Origin: Helianthus annuus
Lineage: Eukaryota; Streptophyta; Magnoliopsida; Asterales; Asteraceae
DNA: 64,000 nt
Direction: 5' to 3'
Assembly (NCBI RefSeq): GCF_002127325.2
Contig: NC_035448.2
Span: 61,739,751 to 61,803,750 of the forward strand
Made by a program: the position numbers and the translations under genes. Position 1 is the first letter of the stretch; each line of letters begins with the position of its first letter. This document shows, in pieces, positions 49,650 through 61,487 of the stretch. The notes beneath the pieces are model-generated. The model did no database searches. It was not told the origin of the DNA and saw only the letters and a list, made by a program, of their open reading frames with translations.

Positions 49650-52090
49650 TATATATCCTACTAATATGACAATTTAATACACGACGATTTACGAATTCCC
49701 CTGTCACTCAAATGTTGAGAACCAGTCCGGAATTCATCCCCAATCCGTACGGTCTCGTTTCACTTAAGAAATACCGCACATATAATATTCATTCATCAAA
49801 AACGTTTTACTTCGAAACGTATAACTTATCAAATTCATATATTTTCAGCGAAAATATATATTTTATATTAAAAGGTATGTCTTATTTCGAAAACATTATT
49901 AAACCCTTTTAACGACGTGTTCCACCCCCAAAATATATACAAAACAGTAAAAAGAGGGGTTTAGTGACACTCACCTTTGGGTGCGTATTTTAATACCGCA
50001 ATCCCATAGATTGATTTTCTACACGTCCTAATATAGGAACGATTCTAAATCAATATACATAACACAAAAATCCTAAGTTTCTCCGTTTCTTAGAATTATC
50101 ACATAACTTTGAGATTTTCTTGAAAAGTTGTCATTTTTTTATTATGTTGGCACGTTAATATATATATGAGTCCATATACATATATATATATATATATTTA
50201 TGATTTTTGCGTCTTGAACGATTTTATTGGTGACTATTATTGTGTAAATCCGTTAACTCTCCTGTTTATACGCAATATATCTACGATTTGCGCCTCGTAA
50301 TATATATACATAAACGTTCACATAATTTAACACTGAACACGCGAAATATTACTAGCTTATCTATTTTGTCATTTTTAAAGCAAATATACATAAAACATCT
50401 CATATGTACCAAATTTCATGCTCGACAAACAAGTTAATTTTACTGTTTCTACCGCACAAAACGTACATGCATACATGCATAGTCTAAATTTCTCACTATC
50501 CAATTAACACTTAACATATTATCATATTTACATATTTAAATCACTCAACACATTTTATCACATAAGGTTCACTCAAAATTTACCCATACTAGTGTTCAAT
50601 AAGAGAATGCGTATTTTAGCGATTCGGTATCGTTTTTGGGCGTCGGAAGTCACGTATGACCAACCAAACACCAAGTAAACTTAAAATTAGTTAAAATACT
50701 TGTTTTTAAACTAAAAGTATCAGCTTATTTACTTATTTACTGATCTAAATCAGTTTTACAAAAATCACTCGAAAAGCCGATTTTTGACCGTTTTAACGCA
50801 TAGTTTTGCGTTAAACGTTACCATAACCATCCCAACTCGAAACGACTTGATATTTTAACACAATACATGTTATTTACTGATTAAAATAGTGGTTATAATC
50901 AGATTAGTGCAGGTTTTGTATAAGTCACATAAATCATGCAATTTCACGTATTTTACAACTTTTAATGCACCATGTACTACATGCAAAGCTAGCAAACATT
51001 ACGACAAAGTTACAAGTCACTAAACACTTTAAAAAAAATCATTTTAGTGTTTATATTCTGATTAGATCTAATTTTTATGAAATCATAAACATATGATCAT
51101 TTCATGCCTTCACATCATCAAGTAAATTCACCTATGTGCATCTAATGCACTCACACATTATCATCATCATCATCAGTCATGACCTAATCATGCTTAAATC
51201 TTCACTAACATAATATTCTTACAAATATTACACATAAAACACTAATCTTTCAAATCATTCATGTTCATTCATTCTTAGATCTTTCACTTTTATAACGATT
51301 TTCACATGCATGCGTACATATATACACACACATATACACGAAATTTATACACACATATACATCCAAAATTTCACTTTTCAACACATCACTTTCAAATCTT
51401 GGATCTCTTAGAACCTTCTTGCATGATATTTAAAAATTCCTTTAATCATCATATTTTTCAAGAAAGCAAACAACCAAGAACTTTTTCATCAAAAATCAAA
51501 ATACAACTTATACATATGTATATATACACAATCGGCCATATCCACATACATGCACACACTCATTTTTATTTTATTAAAAAGTCATTTGTTTGAAATTTTC
51601 AAGTTTATTTTTAGATTCAAGAATCAAGAGAAACTTTCATTATCTTCTTTGTTACTATAAATCAAGAGCAATATTTAAGAAAATAGTTTATACCTTCAAG
51701 ATTTTAGTTGGGTTCTTGATAGAAGATGGTGATATGAGACTTGATTTTGCTTGATACTTGCTTGAAACCACTTCTAAACCTTCTTACAAGCTTCAAATCA
51801 CCAAGTAAAGACCTTGATTCTTCATGTTTTGATTTTGAAAATGGTATGGTAGTGTGATATGGGGGTGTTCGGCCGAGAGTTGTTCAAGAGAGGAGAGAGA
51901 GAGTGAATTTGAATTGTGATCTTGGAATTGGAAGTTTATGGTGCATGAATCAAGATTAGTCATCATCACCATCTTTTATGTTAGAACATGTGTCAAATTT
52001 GCAACCATCTATACAATATGGGCAGCCCACATTGCCGCCCCCATGCCACTCACACACACCAATTACATATATATATATATACATATTGTA
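49650..52090. repeat. Copy 2 of the 2.4-kb direct duplication
   Basis: It matches 46958-49393 and diverges after tacatattgtatgt, where the sequence continues aaattagctcataaacagg instead of tagctagacgatacg. Confidence 0.9.
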
Positions 52091-53135
52091 TGTAAATTAG
52101 CTCATAAACAGGTATTTTACTAGAGACCAGGTATTTTATCTAGCGTTTTAATCCCATTTTAGTGCGTTTTAAATTATTTTTATTGTTTTATAAAAATAAT
52201 CACTCAAAATTATTACTGAATTAATTACCAGTTGCCTTGACTGGCTGCGCTGACAGTATTTTGTTTAATTCGCGCAGTATCGCGTGGTACGCGCTCAAAC
52301 TCGAAAAATAGAGTTTCTTAGCGTTTTAAATTATTTTTCCACATGGATATGATTAAAATTATTATTCTAATCATAACAGACTATTCTTAGGATTTTAACA
52401 CTGATCGGCTGGTCACCGATATTCGTTTCGCATTTTAAACGTTACGCGATAAGCGTTAGTTTTATCGTTGCCAACATAATTTTTTTTATACACATCTAAA
52501 TTTACCAACACATCAAATATCATATATTAACATCACAGTCAGTCACAAATAGTCATGTTACATGTCTACTACACAGATTACTATTGTCCGGTACGGCCTG
52601 AGAGGCCGGGTGTCACACTTGGATCATAAATAAAACTCGTATTTCGTCAAACTCGTGTTAAATATACTTTATACACACTCATACATTTAATTTTGTGAAA
52701 CAATTGATGCTTATTCGTAATTCTTGGAAACTATGCGCTAAACTTGCAAATATGTGAAACTTATGCATAAAACGTGTTTTGATCGTATGTGATACTTAAA
52801 CATGACACTCGTACACTTAATTTTACTTGGTTTATGTTCCCCACACTTAATTTGTCCTTAAACATTGCTTAAATGTCGAAAACAACCCCTAAATGACCTA
52901 AAAACCCAAATTAATAAACGTCAGGGGCCAATTTGTAATTAACTGAAACTTGAACCAGCCCCTTGTCGCAGGCCGCGAAGGGCCAAGCCCTTTGTCTTCG
53001 CTCCCGGCGAGGATGTCTGATCCGGAGCCAGCTCTTAAACAGCCTTGGATTGGTCGCGAGTTTGGTGTGTTTTGAGTGGTTTAACTTGTGTTTCCTGCAT
53101 TTAAACCCCAACTACAACCTACCCCAACCTTCTCC

Positions 53136-53143
53136 TATAAATA
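53136..53143 (+). promoter_or_regulatory. TATA box of the Gypsy-4 LTR
   Basis: TATAAATA in ttctcctataaataccaag, in a position comparable with the TATA boxes of the other LTRs here. Confidence 0.55.
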
Positions 53144-54870
53144 CCAAGCTAATCCAAGCTCAAATCACTTTACAAACTCATACAAATCACTCTAAAACTC
53201 TCAAAAACGCAGCTGCAAATCAGTGTTCGAGCAGATTCATCCTACTTCACAAAAGTGAGCATAACTCACTCATTTCTTGTCCGATTTACTCCATTCTTTT
53301 TTCTATGTGCTTGGATTGGCCTTAACTTCAATTCCATGGGTTTTTCACAGTAAATCAGTCCCTGGAACGTCGCCAAAAAGGCTCCAAAGTTTACTGTTTG
53401 TTTCTGTTTTGATTAAACCTTTACTAAACTTGTTCAAACTTGAGTCTAACTCATCTCAAACCTATGTCCTGATGCTTATAACCACTTCTATGGTTAGTTA
53501 GGCTTAAAAACAAGGTTGAGACATTCAAAATCAGAGGATTAATCCTCACAAACTTTCTGTTTTGTTCAAGGGTTTAACCCACAAGTGATGTTCAAGTTCA
53601 AGACTTGATATAAGTGTGATTTAGGATTAACTTGGGTTGTCCTACATAAATCCACACATTGTTTAATGATTTCTTATAGATTAGTGTTTAGTATTCTTGT
53701 ATTACTTGTAGTTCATGACCCTCCTTGTAGTTTTAAAACAACAAGTGTAGTGGTGAACACTTAGAGGTAACTAAATGGAAGACTTTTCTTCCTACCTCCT
53801 ACATGATTTCTATGACACTTAAAGAGGTACCTAAATGGAGGATTCATCCTCCTACCTCATGATTGAAGGACATAATAATATGTATATAACATTTGTAATA
53901 TACTTAATAAACTGAACCTTTGATGATGAACAAATGGACATTGTCAAGTAGTAAGTTTATCATCCAAACATCATATGTTAAGGATGGTTATTTTCATATG
54001 TCTAAGTTCTTATTGTTTAAATTCCTAAATCTTTAATCTACCGTTACTCTCCGATACTCATACGCCTTGTTTACTTCGTGTAGAAAGACTTGGTGTTCCA
54101 ACCTCCTAATTAAAAAACAACTCACTCGCGGATTCTCAAGTTCAAGACTTGCAAAACCGTGAGTACACTTGACCCATTTACTTTTAAAGACACTTTGGGT
54201 TGTAACATGTTATTATACAAAATACACACTCACACACTTAAACATTCTTTGTACGCTCAATCCATCATACATGCTACTTGTTTACTTAGGTTCATGCTAG
54301 ATTATACATGCTATATGTCATTAACTTTGCTAAACCCTCAACTTAACATATATAGCGCTATAGGAGTTGCACACCACCCGTCGGGGTCTTGTTTAGTCTT
54401 TATTCTAAAACGGTCTCATTACTTTTGTGGCGAGGGATGCTAAATACTAGTGGACACTTGGGTTTGACGTATTGCTAGGCATGCTAGTTACCTTGTTTAC
54501 AAATTGCCATGTGGATTCGAGAAAATGCTTTTATACTTATGCTATACTTATTCAAACCTTGTGTACTCGCCTTTGCTTTTTGCATTGAAATTATTTTAAA
54601 CATGTTATAGGTTGAGGATGATGATACTATGAAACGAAGTAGCGATGATGCCTAGATACACATTTAGATGTCTTAGGTTTAACTTGTTGTATCAATTTTG
54701 TTATGTTTATGTTATGAACAATGTTGTTATTTGAATTTCTTGTAATGTGTTGACAATTTTATTATGAAATGAAAATGGTTGATTTAAATATTGTCACAAA
54801 TAGTGTTATGAAGTCTCTTGCAATCTATTTCGTCTCATCCCGATGATTCCGCCATCGGTTGGGGTGTGAT

Positions 54871-55330
54871 ACGCAGCTATTGGGGCTTTTTTGCCCAACG
54901 TCTAGAATAATTACAAGAAGCGCTCAAAAGGCGCAAATTTTAGGAGTTTTTGGGGGGCTTTTTGGCCTGAGGCATGCGCCTCATGTATCTAAGGCGTTTT
55001 TTGCAAAAAAAATGTTGTGCTTTTGGATTTTTGGCTTGTACATTTAGGTAAAATGGTATAAAAGACTTGTTTACAACTATATTTTGGGTAAAGGAAGCTA
55101 AATCTTATAGGATATACAAACAAATTATATAATTAATTTTAAATAGTGTTGCTGGTGAGTTGTGATAAATCATATATATAACTAAATTGCATCTATAAAA
55201 TGAATTAGTTCTTGTTTAGTTTTAATATTAGTGATAGGACTGCGGATAATTTGAATTGTGCTTTTTTGTTTTGAAGGATCTTTTGAAATTGTGCAGTTAT
55301 TAATCTAATGTAATTCGGATTGGTTTTATT
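54871..55330. other. Unassigned DNA
   Basis: Downstream of the Gypsy-4 LTR comes T-rich sequence with gcgcctcatgtatctaaggcg and similar phrases seen in plant dispersed repeats. No gene seen. Confidence 0.35.
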
Positions 55331-55335
55331 AGCAG

Positions 55336-56267
55336 GTGTGGATAGACTGAAACTTAGAAATAAGGTGAGTTTGGGGAGGGGTCCTCGGGATCGAAAGATA
55401 ACCTGTGTGGTCAAATTTCTGCTCAGGCTTTCACATTCCGTCAGCGTGTTACTGCAACTTGTGATTTTAGCCCCGATTTTTTTAGGGGAGGGGGTGGGTT
55501 TGGATCAGTGTATAGAGGACGTCTTTAGGGCAGTGGTCAGGTATTTTTCAATAATTTCTATGATTTTTATGGTATTTGCAATCTTATCACATAAAGGATA
55601 ATAATTTACAGAATGCATGGTTTTGGGTAAAGTTTCTTAACACTCAATAAAAGCACTTTGGGGTTTAGTAGGTAGAGATCTTTGAGTCTTTGTATTTAGG
55701 GTAGTTAATAAACATGAGTGAAGATTAGTAGGTTACTATGGGTTGTTTTCATTCTATTGGCATATGAGTATGGCTAGAAATGGCAAGATGGGTGGGGTAG
55801 GTTGGCTGTTTTCGTTTTTATTTTCTTTTCCTATAATAAGTCATGTACTTCTTGCACTCGCTTTTGGTAATTAAAGACCAGATCAATGCATTTAATCTAA
55901 CAGAATTCAAAGAAGTTAATCTCGGCAAGTTAGTTTTGTTGAGTAGTAATGCCCACGTGGTGAAAAATATCAACATTTGGCCACCACCCGAGCCCGAGCT
56001 TTTAGTCTTTCTGAACCTAAAGCGACAACTCGAAGGTAAATTTTTGGGTCCTGTCAAAATGGGTAGGTTTGACCCGTCAATATGTATTATTAATTTAGAT
56101 TAAAATAATAAACTGAATCTTGGTTGTTGCTATATTAAGACTTCATGGGATCACTAAGTGTATATCCAACATACAGGAGAAGATTTTAGAATATCATGAA
56201 CAACTTGATAAGAGAAATGGTATAGAAGACTGCAAACTGTTCCCTGATCAAAAAGCACGTTGTGAGT
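55336..56267 (+). pseudogene. Exon-like fragments of an unidentified plant gene
   Basis: Short stretches look like exons with splice-like borders. The first, after attagcag, encodes VDRLKLRNK and ends aataag before gtgagt (55336-55364). The second is at about 55875-55930 (DQINAFNLTEFKEVNLGK). The third, after aacatacag, is at 56175-56267 (EKILEYHEQLDKRNGIEDC, then KLFPDQKAR) and ends before gtgagt. A later piece lies at 61022-61129. I do not recognise the family. No start codon or complete frame can be assembled. The fragments may be a decayed gene or pieces carried by the Helitron ending at 61421. Confidence 0.35.
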
Positions 56268-56941
56268 AAGATTCTATTTCTCAACAACCCCCTCACCACC
56301 CACGTGCTTACACTCTTAAAATGTGAACTTAAAAAGTATTTTGTATTTTTGCACTCCGACCCTTTGCTAGGAAGGAAGACGTAGTATGTGTACATGCCTT
56401 TTTTATGATTATATAGTGGCTCTACGTATGTGAAGGTATGCTGGACAAGTGGCTGAGTTTTTCGAGTACGTGAAGAAAGTAAAACAAGACTGCTAAAGTT
56501 GATGAAGGGGGCATCAACAAGGGTAGGCGTGCGTAGGTACTACCAGGGGCGGATGTATGTGTATACAAGGGGGAGCGTCCGCTACCGCTTGTTCGGAAAA
56601 TTTTTGACGTTTTTAGTGTAAATTTTGGAAAAATTTGACGTTTTTTCAAGGGTGTGCCTATTGGCACACTAAAGTGCCTATTGGCACACCAAACCCTAGC
56701 AAATTTAGGGTTTATCTACGCAGCGTATTGGTCAATACGCAGCGTATAGGGTTAACCCTCTACGCTGCGTATTGACCAATACTCAACGTATATAAACCAT
56801 GGATTTCAGTGCCTGACAACCAATCATTACACAGAAAACAAGGGTTATATACGCTGCGTATTGGTCAATACGCAGCGTATATAAACCATTAGATTTTTTG
56901 GGTCATTTTGGTAGGTTTGAGGGATATTTTTTCACAAAGTT

Positions 56942-58600
56942 TAAATACGCTGCGTATTGACCTCTAAGGAGCGTATATAAAGGTCTGAAAATGTCTTTTA
57001 TACCCTTGTTTTGAGGCTATAGGAAGCCAAATACAAGGGTAGTTGTGTCATTTTGGTCTCATACGCTGCGTAGGGACCTCTAAGGAGCGTATATAAAGCT
57101 CCATTTTTGTATTTTTTTATCATGTATTCCTTTGTTTATTTATAAAAAAAAGAAAATTATTTATAAAAAACAATATTATTAGTAAATAATACAAATATAA
57201 ATTATAAAAATAAAAAATAATATAAATATTATGAATTATAAAAATTAAAAAAGAAAATTATTTATAAAAAAACAATATTATTGGTAAATAATACTAGTAT
57301 ATTGTTTTGTTATCGTTTAAATTAAATTATCGTATTCCTTTGTTTATTTATTAAAAAAGAAAATTATTTATAAAAAAAGAATATTATTCGTAAATAATAC
57401 AAATATATTATATTGTTATCGTTTAAATTAAATTATCTTATCGTATTGCATCGTATCGTATCGTATCGTATCGTATTGCATCACATCGTATCGTATAGTG
57501 TATAGTATATAAGTCTCGTATAGAGGCCTATACGGGTGTTATTGTTTAGTATCGTATCGTATCGTATCGTATAGTGTAGTATAAGTCTTGTATAGGTTTC
57601 CTATAGGTCTTGTATATGCATATAGGATTAGACGGGACTTAAACCACACCTATACGATACTACGATATCACACTTATAGGCTTATACGAGGTTAATACGT
57701 GACCTAAACCACACCTATACGATACGATATCACACTTATAGGCTTATACGATGTCAATACGTGACCTATACGACGCTATACGATACAATATCACACTTAT
57801 AGGCTTATACGAGGTCAATACGTGACCTATACTACGTTATATGATACGATATCACACTTATAGGGTTATACGAGGTAAATACGTGACCTATACCACACCT
57901 ATACGATACGATATCACACTTATAGGCTTATACGAGGTCAATACGTGACCTATACGACGCTATACGATACGATATCACACTTATAGGCTTATACGAAGTC
58001 AATACATGACATATACTACGTTATACCATACAATATCACACTTATAGGCTTATACGAGGTCAATACGGGACATATATTATGCTATACGATACGATATCAC
58101 ACTTATAGGCTTATACGAGGTCAATACGGGACATATACTATGCTATACGATACGATATCACACTTATAGTCTTATACGAGGTCAATACGTGACCTAAACC
58201 ACACCTATACGATACGATATCACACTTATAGGCTTATACGAGGTCAATACGGGAACTAAATCACACCTATATGCTTATACGGGTGTTATATCGTATCGTA
58301 TGGTATCGTATCGGGTGTTATTTTCCTTTTTTTTTTATAAATAAACAAAGGAATACACAAAAAAAAAAACAAAAATAGAGCTTTATATACGCTCCTTAGA
58401 GATCACTACGCAGCCTATAAGACAAAAATGACACAACTACCCTTGTATTTGGCTTCGTATAGCCTTAATACAAGGGCATAAATGACATTTTCAGACCTTT
58501 ACATACGCTCAGTATTGGTCAATACGCAGCATATATAAACTATAAGGGTTAAAAAGATAATTTTACCACAGGTTTGGGGTTAAAAATAATTTTACCACCC
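56942..58600. repeat. Block A of the foldback element
   Basis: The block is itself an inverted repeat. The left arm (ggaagccaaatacaagggta, near 57025) reappears inverted near 58435 (ctacccttgtatttggcttc). Between them are (tcgta)n stretches and ten 61-62 bp tandem repeats. It duplicates block B at an offset of 1661 bp at the left edge. Confidence 0.85.
57655..58262. repeat. 61-62 bp tandem repeat, about ten units
   Basis: cacttataggcttatacgag recurs at 57671, 57733, 57794, 57855, 57917, 57978, 58039, 58100, 58161 and 58223, with minor changes. Each unit also has a ctatacgatacgatatca phrase. Confidence 0.93.
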
Positions 58601-58602
58601 TT

Positions 58603-59892
58603 TAAATACGCTGCGTATTGACCTATACGCAGCGTATATAAAGGTCTGAAAATGTCTTTTATACCCTTGTGTTGAGGCTATAGGAAGCCAAATACAAGGG
58701 TAGTTGTGTCATTTTGGTCTCATACGCTGCGTAGGGACCTCTAAGGAGCGTATATAAAGCTCCATTTTTGTATTTTTTTTATTGTGTATTCCTTTGTTTA
58801 TTTATAAAAAAAAGAAAATTATTTATAAAAAAACAATATTATTGGTAAATAATACAAATATAAATTATAAAAATAAAAAATAATATAAATATTATGAATT
58901 ATAAAAATTAAAAAAGAAAATTATTTATAAAAAAACAATATTATTGGTAAATAATACTAGTATATTGTTTTGTTATCGTTTAAATTAAATTATCGTATTC
59001 CTTTGTTTATTTATTAAAAAAGAAAATTATTTATAAAAAAAGAATATTATTCGTAAATAATACAAATATATTATATTGTTATCGTTTAAATTAAATTATC
59101 TTATCGTATTGCATCGTATCGTATCGTATCGTATCGTATTGCATCACATCGTATCGTATAGTGTATAGTATATAAGTCTCGTATAGAGGCCTATACGGGT
59201 GTTATTGTTTAGTATCGTATCGTATCGTATAGTATAGTGTAGTATAAGTCTCGTATAGGTTTCCTATAGGTCTTGTATATGCATATAGGATTAGACGGGA
59301 CTTAAACCACACCTATACGATACTACGATATCACACTTATAGGCTTATACGAGGTTAATACGTGACCTAAACCACACCTATACGATACGATATCACACTT
59401 ATAGGCTTATACGAGGTCAATACGGGACATATACTATGCTATACGATACGATATCACACTTATAGGCTTATACGAGGTCAATACGGGACATATACTATGC
59501 TATACGATACGATATCACACTTATAGTCTTATACGAGGTCAATACGTGACCTAAACCACACCTATACGATACGATATCACACTTATAGGCTTATACGAGG
59601 TCAATACGGGAACTAAATCACACCTATATGCTTATACGGGTGTTATATCGTATCGTATAGTATCGTATCGGGTGTTATTTTCCTTTTTTTTTATAAATAA
59701 ACAAAGGAATACACAAAAAAAAAACAAAAATAGAGCTTTATATACGCTCCTTAGAGATCACTACGCAGCCTATAAGACAAAAATGACACAACTACCCTTG
59801 TATTTGGCTTCGTATAGCCTTAATACAAGGGCTTAAATGACATTTTCAGACCTTTATATACGCTGAGTATTGGTCAATACGCAGCGTATATA
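58603..59892. repeat. Block B of the foldback element
   Basis: It is a second copy of block A with the same inverted arms (aagccaaatacaagggtag near 58687, inverted near 59800), but it has about five tandem units instead of ten. Apart from that it is nearly identical over long stretches. Confidence 0.85.
59318..59620. repeat. 61-62 bp tandem repeat, about five units
   Basis: cacttatag(g/t)cttatacgag recurs at 59334, 59396, 59457, 59518 and 59580. It is the shorter counterpart of the array in block A. Confidence 0.92.
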
Positions 59893-60248
59893 AACTTTGT
59901 GAAAAAATGATCCCTCAAACCTACCAAAATGACCCAAAAAAGTCTAATGGTTTATATACGCTGCGTAGAGAGCTATACGCAGCGTATATAAACCTTGTTT
60001 TCTGTGCAATGATTGGTAATTAGGCACTGAGATCCATGGTTTATATACGCTGAGTATTGGTCAATACGCAGCGTATAGGGTTAACCCTATACGCTGCGTA
60101 TTGACCAATACGCTGCGTAGGTAAACCCTAAGTGTGCAGATAGGCAAACTGGGTGTGCAGATAGTTAGGGCCTTTTTCAATTTCGTTACCGCCTATTTAT
60201 AAAACGTTCCTGCTTAGTCGAAATCATAGATCCGCCACTGGGTACTAC

Positions 60249-61021
60249 TGTCAAACGGAGGATTATGGGTCCCAACAATGCAGGGAAAACTTCTTAGGGC
60301 ATGCCTAATTAACTTCTTGTATTTGCTACTAAAGGACATGCTAATTACCATTAACAAATATTTACAACTTCTTGTATTTGCTACTAAAGGACATGCTAAT
60401 TACCACTAACAAATATTTACAACTTTTACGATTGAAGTTATATTTTCATATGGTTCACTTTTAGTGGCTATATTAAACTATTAATCATTTTCTACAAATA
60501 CTAATAGTGACGTTCGTAACATCATCTTTTATATAATTTTATTGCAGGTCGAAATTCATGAATAATAATAACATCCATAATCTAGGATAAGTCATCTAAT
60601 TAATTCAACCAATACGAAGAATCATGGTCGAACTATCTAGATGGGGTAACTGAGATGTGTAGGGATTATGACAAAATTAGTTAGTTGAAATGTGAGTTTT
60701 TATATTTAAATTACTATGTTTGTTGAAGTGCGTTTTTTTATATTTAAATTACTATGTTTATAACTGATATTTTCTAATTTATGAGGAATCTAAAGATATA
60801 TGTATGTATAAGATCAAACAGAGATCATTATGAATGCAGATGGTGTCCCGGAATTCAATTGGTCCAGGTTCCAGTGGCCCGTGGTAAAGTTGACTTGAAC
60901 ATATATATAGGAATGTAGTAAGTTTAGAGGTAAATAAAGTTCAAAACTTTCTAAACAGTTTTGAGTTTTGCATAATTTTTGGGTATCATATAAGCTTGGT
61001 GTGTTTACTTTTGTTTTTAAA
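60249..61021. other. Unassigned DNA with a short direct repeat
   Basis: A phrase of about 55 bp (acttcttgtatttgctacta, then aaggacatgctaattacca) occurs twice in tandem at about 60312-60420. A ttgcag splice-like site is near 60541. No exon can be called with confidence. Confidence 0.4.
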
Positions 61022-61129
61022 GGTTGTTCATATTTTTGCAAGGAAAGGCAATGAAGTGTATCTTCACCTCAGTGATGCTGCTGAGAAACCTTGGAAAGTA
61101 TTGATGAAAAAGTTCTTAACTCACATGTT
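61022..61129 (+). pseudogene. Exon-like fragment, probably of the same unidentified gene
   Basis: After a T-rich stretch and aaag, the frame reads VVHIFARKGNEVYLHLSDAA, then EKPWKVLMKKFLTHMF, then a stop at 61127-61129. The amino-acid composition looks like real protein, but I cannot name the family. It lies about 260 bp before a Helitron 3' terminus, so capture is possible. Confidence 0.35.
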
Positions 61130-61390
61130 TTAGGGCTCACTTTAGTAAGACAACATTATTTGTATCTTTGTGGTGTAAGAATATGGCAGACCTTTAAGAA
61201 AAGGAGTTAAAAGGTGCTAGAAGTAGCTTGTAGTTACCCGGATCAGGTGAATAGACTTTAGTTTGAGATTTGATGGGTTTGAATGTTCATTTGTTAAGCG
61301 TATAAATTCAAAATGTGTATTTTATGTTTGATTCTCATATACTGAATGTATGTTTGTAAAGCGTATTCTAATATGATACATATGTAAGAA

Positions 61391-61421
61391 CCTCGCCGCA
61401 TTGCGGTGGGTTCTATTCTAG
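61391..61421 (+). mobile_element. Helitron 3' terminus
   Basis: cctcgccgcattgcggtggg forms an eight-pair stem (two G-T pairs) with a 3-base loop. It is followed by 11 bases ending CTAG and then T, which is the standard Helitron 3' end. I could not find the matching 5' end in the window. Confidence 0.75.
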
Positions 61422-61487
61422 TTAATATAAAAAAGGTGAAAATTCTAGTAAAACGAAACATATGGCGAAACTAAGTAGTATTATCAG

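Larger units (their letters stand above)
45965..52617 (-). mobile_element. Solo LTR (6.65 kb with internal additions), TSD cttgg
   Basis: On the plus strand it starts tgtcacaccccaaaaacg and ends gaggccgggtgtcaca. The 5-bp TSD cttgg is at 45960-45964 and 52618-52622. It holds a TIR element (46080-46936) and a 2.4-kb direct duplication (46958-49393 and 49650-52090), so the original LTR would be about 3 kb. No primer-binding site or pol is present. Confidence 0.85.
45842..54870 (+). repeat. 3' LTR of Gypsy-4, split by a solo LTR
   Basis: The LTR is 45842-45964 plus 52623-54870, about 2.37 kb. It ends ccatcggttggggtgtgata, the same end as Gypsy-1 apart from the final ta for ca. A TATA box is at 53136-53143. 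Repeats of ggtaactaaatggaagac and ggtacctaaatggaggat type lie at 53765-53860. Confidence 0.85.
56650..60172. mobile_element. Large inverted-repeat (foldback, Mutator-like?) element
   Basis: The element is 3523 bp and begins gggtgtgcctattggcacac. Read from the other end it begins ggccctaactatctgcacac. The TSD is tttttcaa, 8 bases exact or 9 with one mismatch (56641-56649 and 60172-60180). The arms are about 500 bp each and imperfect inverted copies. Each carries several palindromic ATACGC(T/A)GCGTAT words arranged in pairs with a ttg(g/a)(t/c)caa spacer. Between the arms are two related blocks (56942-58600 and 58603-59892). There is no coding region. Long terminal inverted repeats and an 8-9 bp TSD suggest a Mutator-like non-autonomous element, but this is inference. 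Confidence 0.75.
56544..60240. mobile_element. hAT-type MITE split by a nested 3.5-kb element
   Basis: The ends are caggggcgga and tccgccactg. The 8-bp TSD ggtactac is perfect (56536-56543 and 60241-60248). The outer parts (56544-56649 and 60173-60240) match the left and right halves of the intact MITE at 1301-1467 (shared: gggggagcg, cgctaccgctt, ttcgttaccgc). The insertion point is in the T-run after aatttgacg. Confidence 0.9.

Noticed and set aside
47551..51593. Paired open frames of 65-95 codons at 47551/50240 and 48622/51306
   Set aside because: They match only because of the 2.4-kb duplication, and their Tyr/His/Ile-rich text comes from ACACATATA-type simple sequence.
57655..59620. Regularly spaced repeats resembling a CRISPR array
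   Set aside because: The 61-bp units repeat along their whole length with no unique spacers, there are no cas genes, and the context is a plant nuclear transposon.
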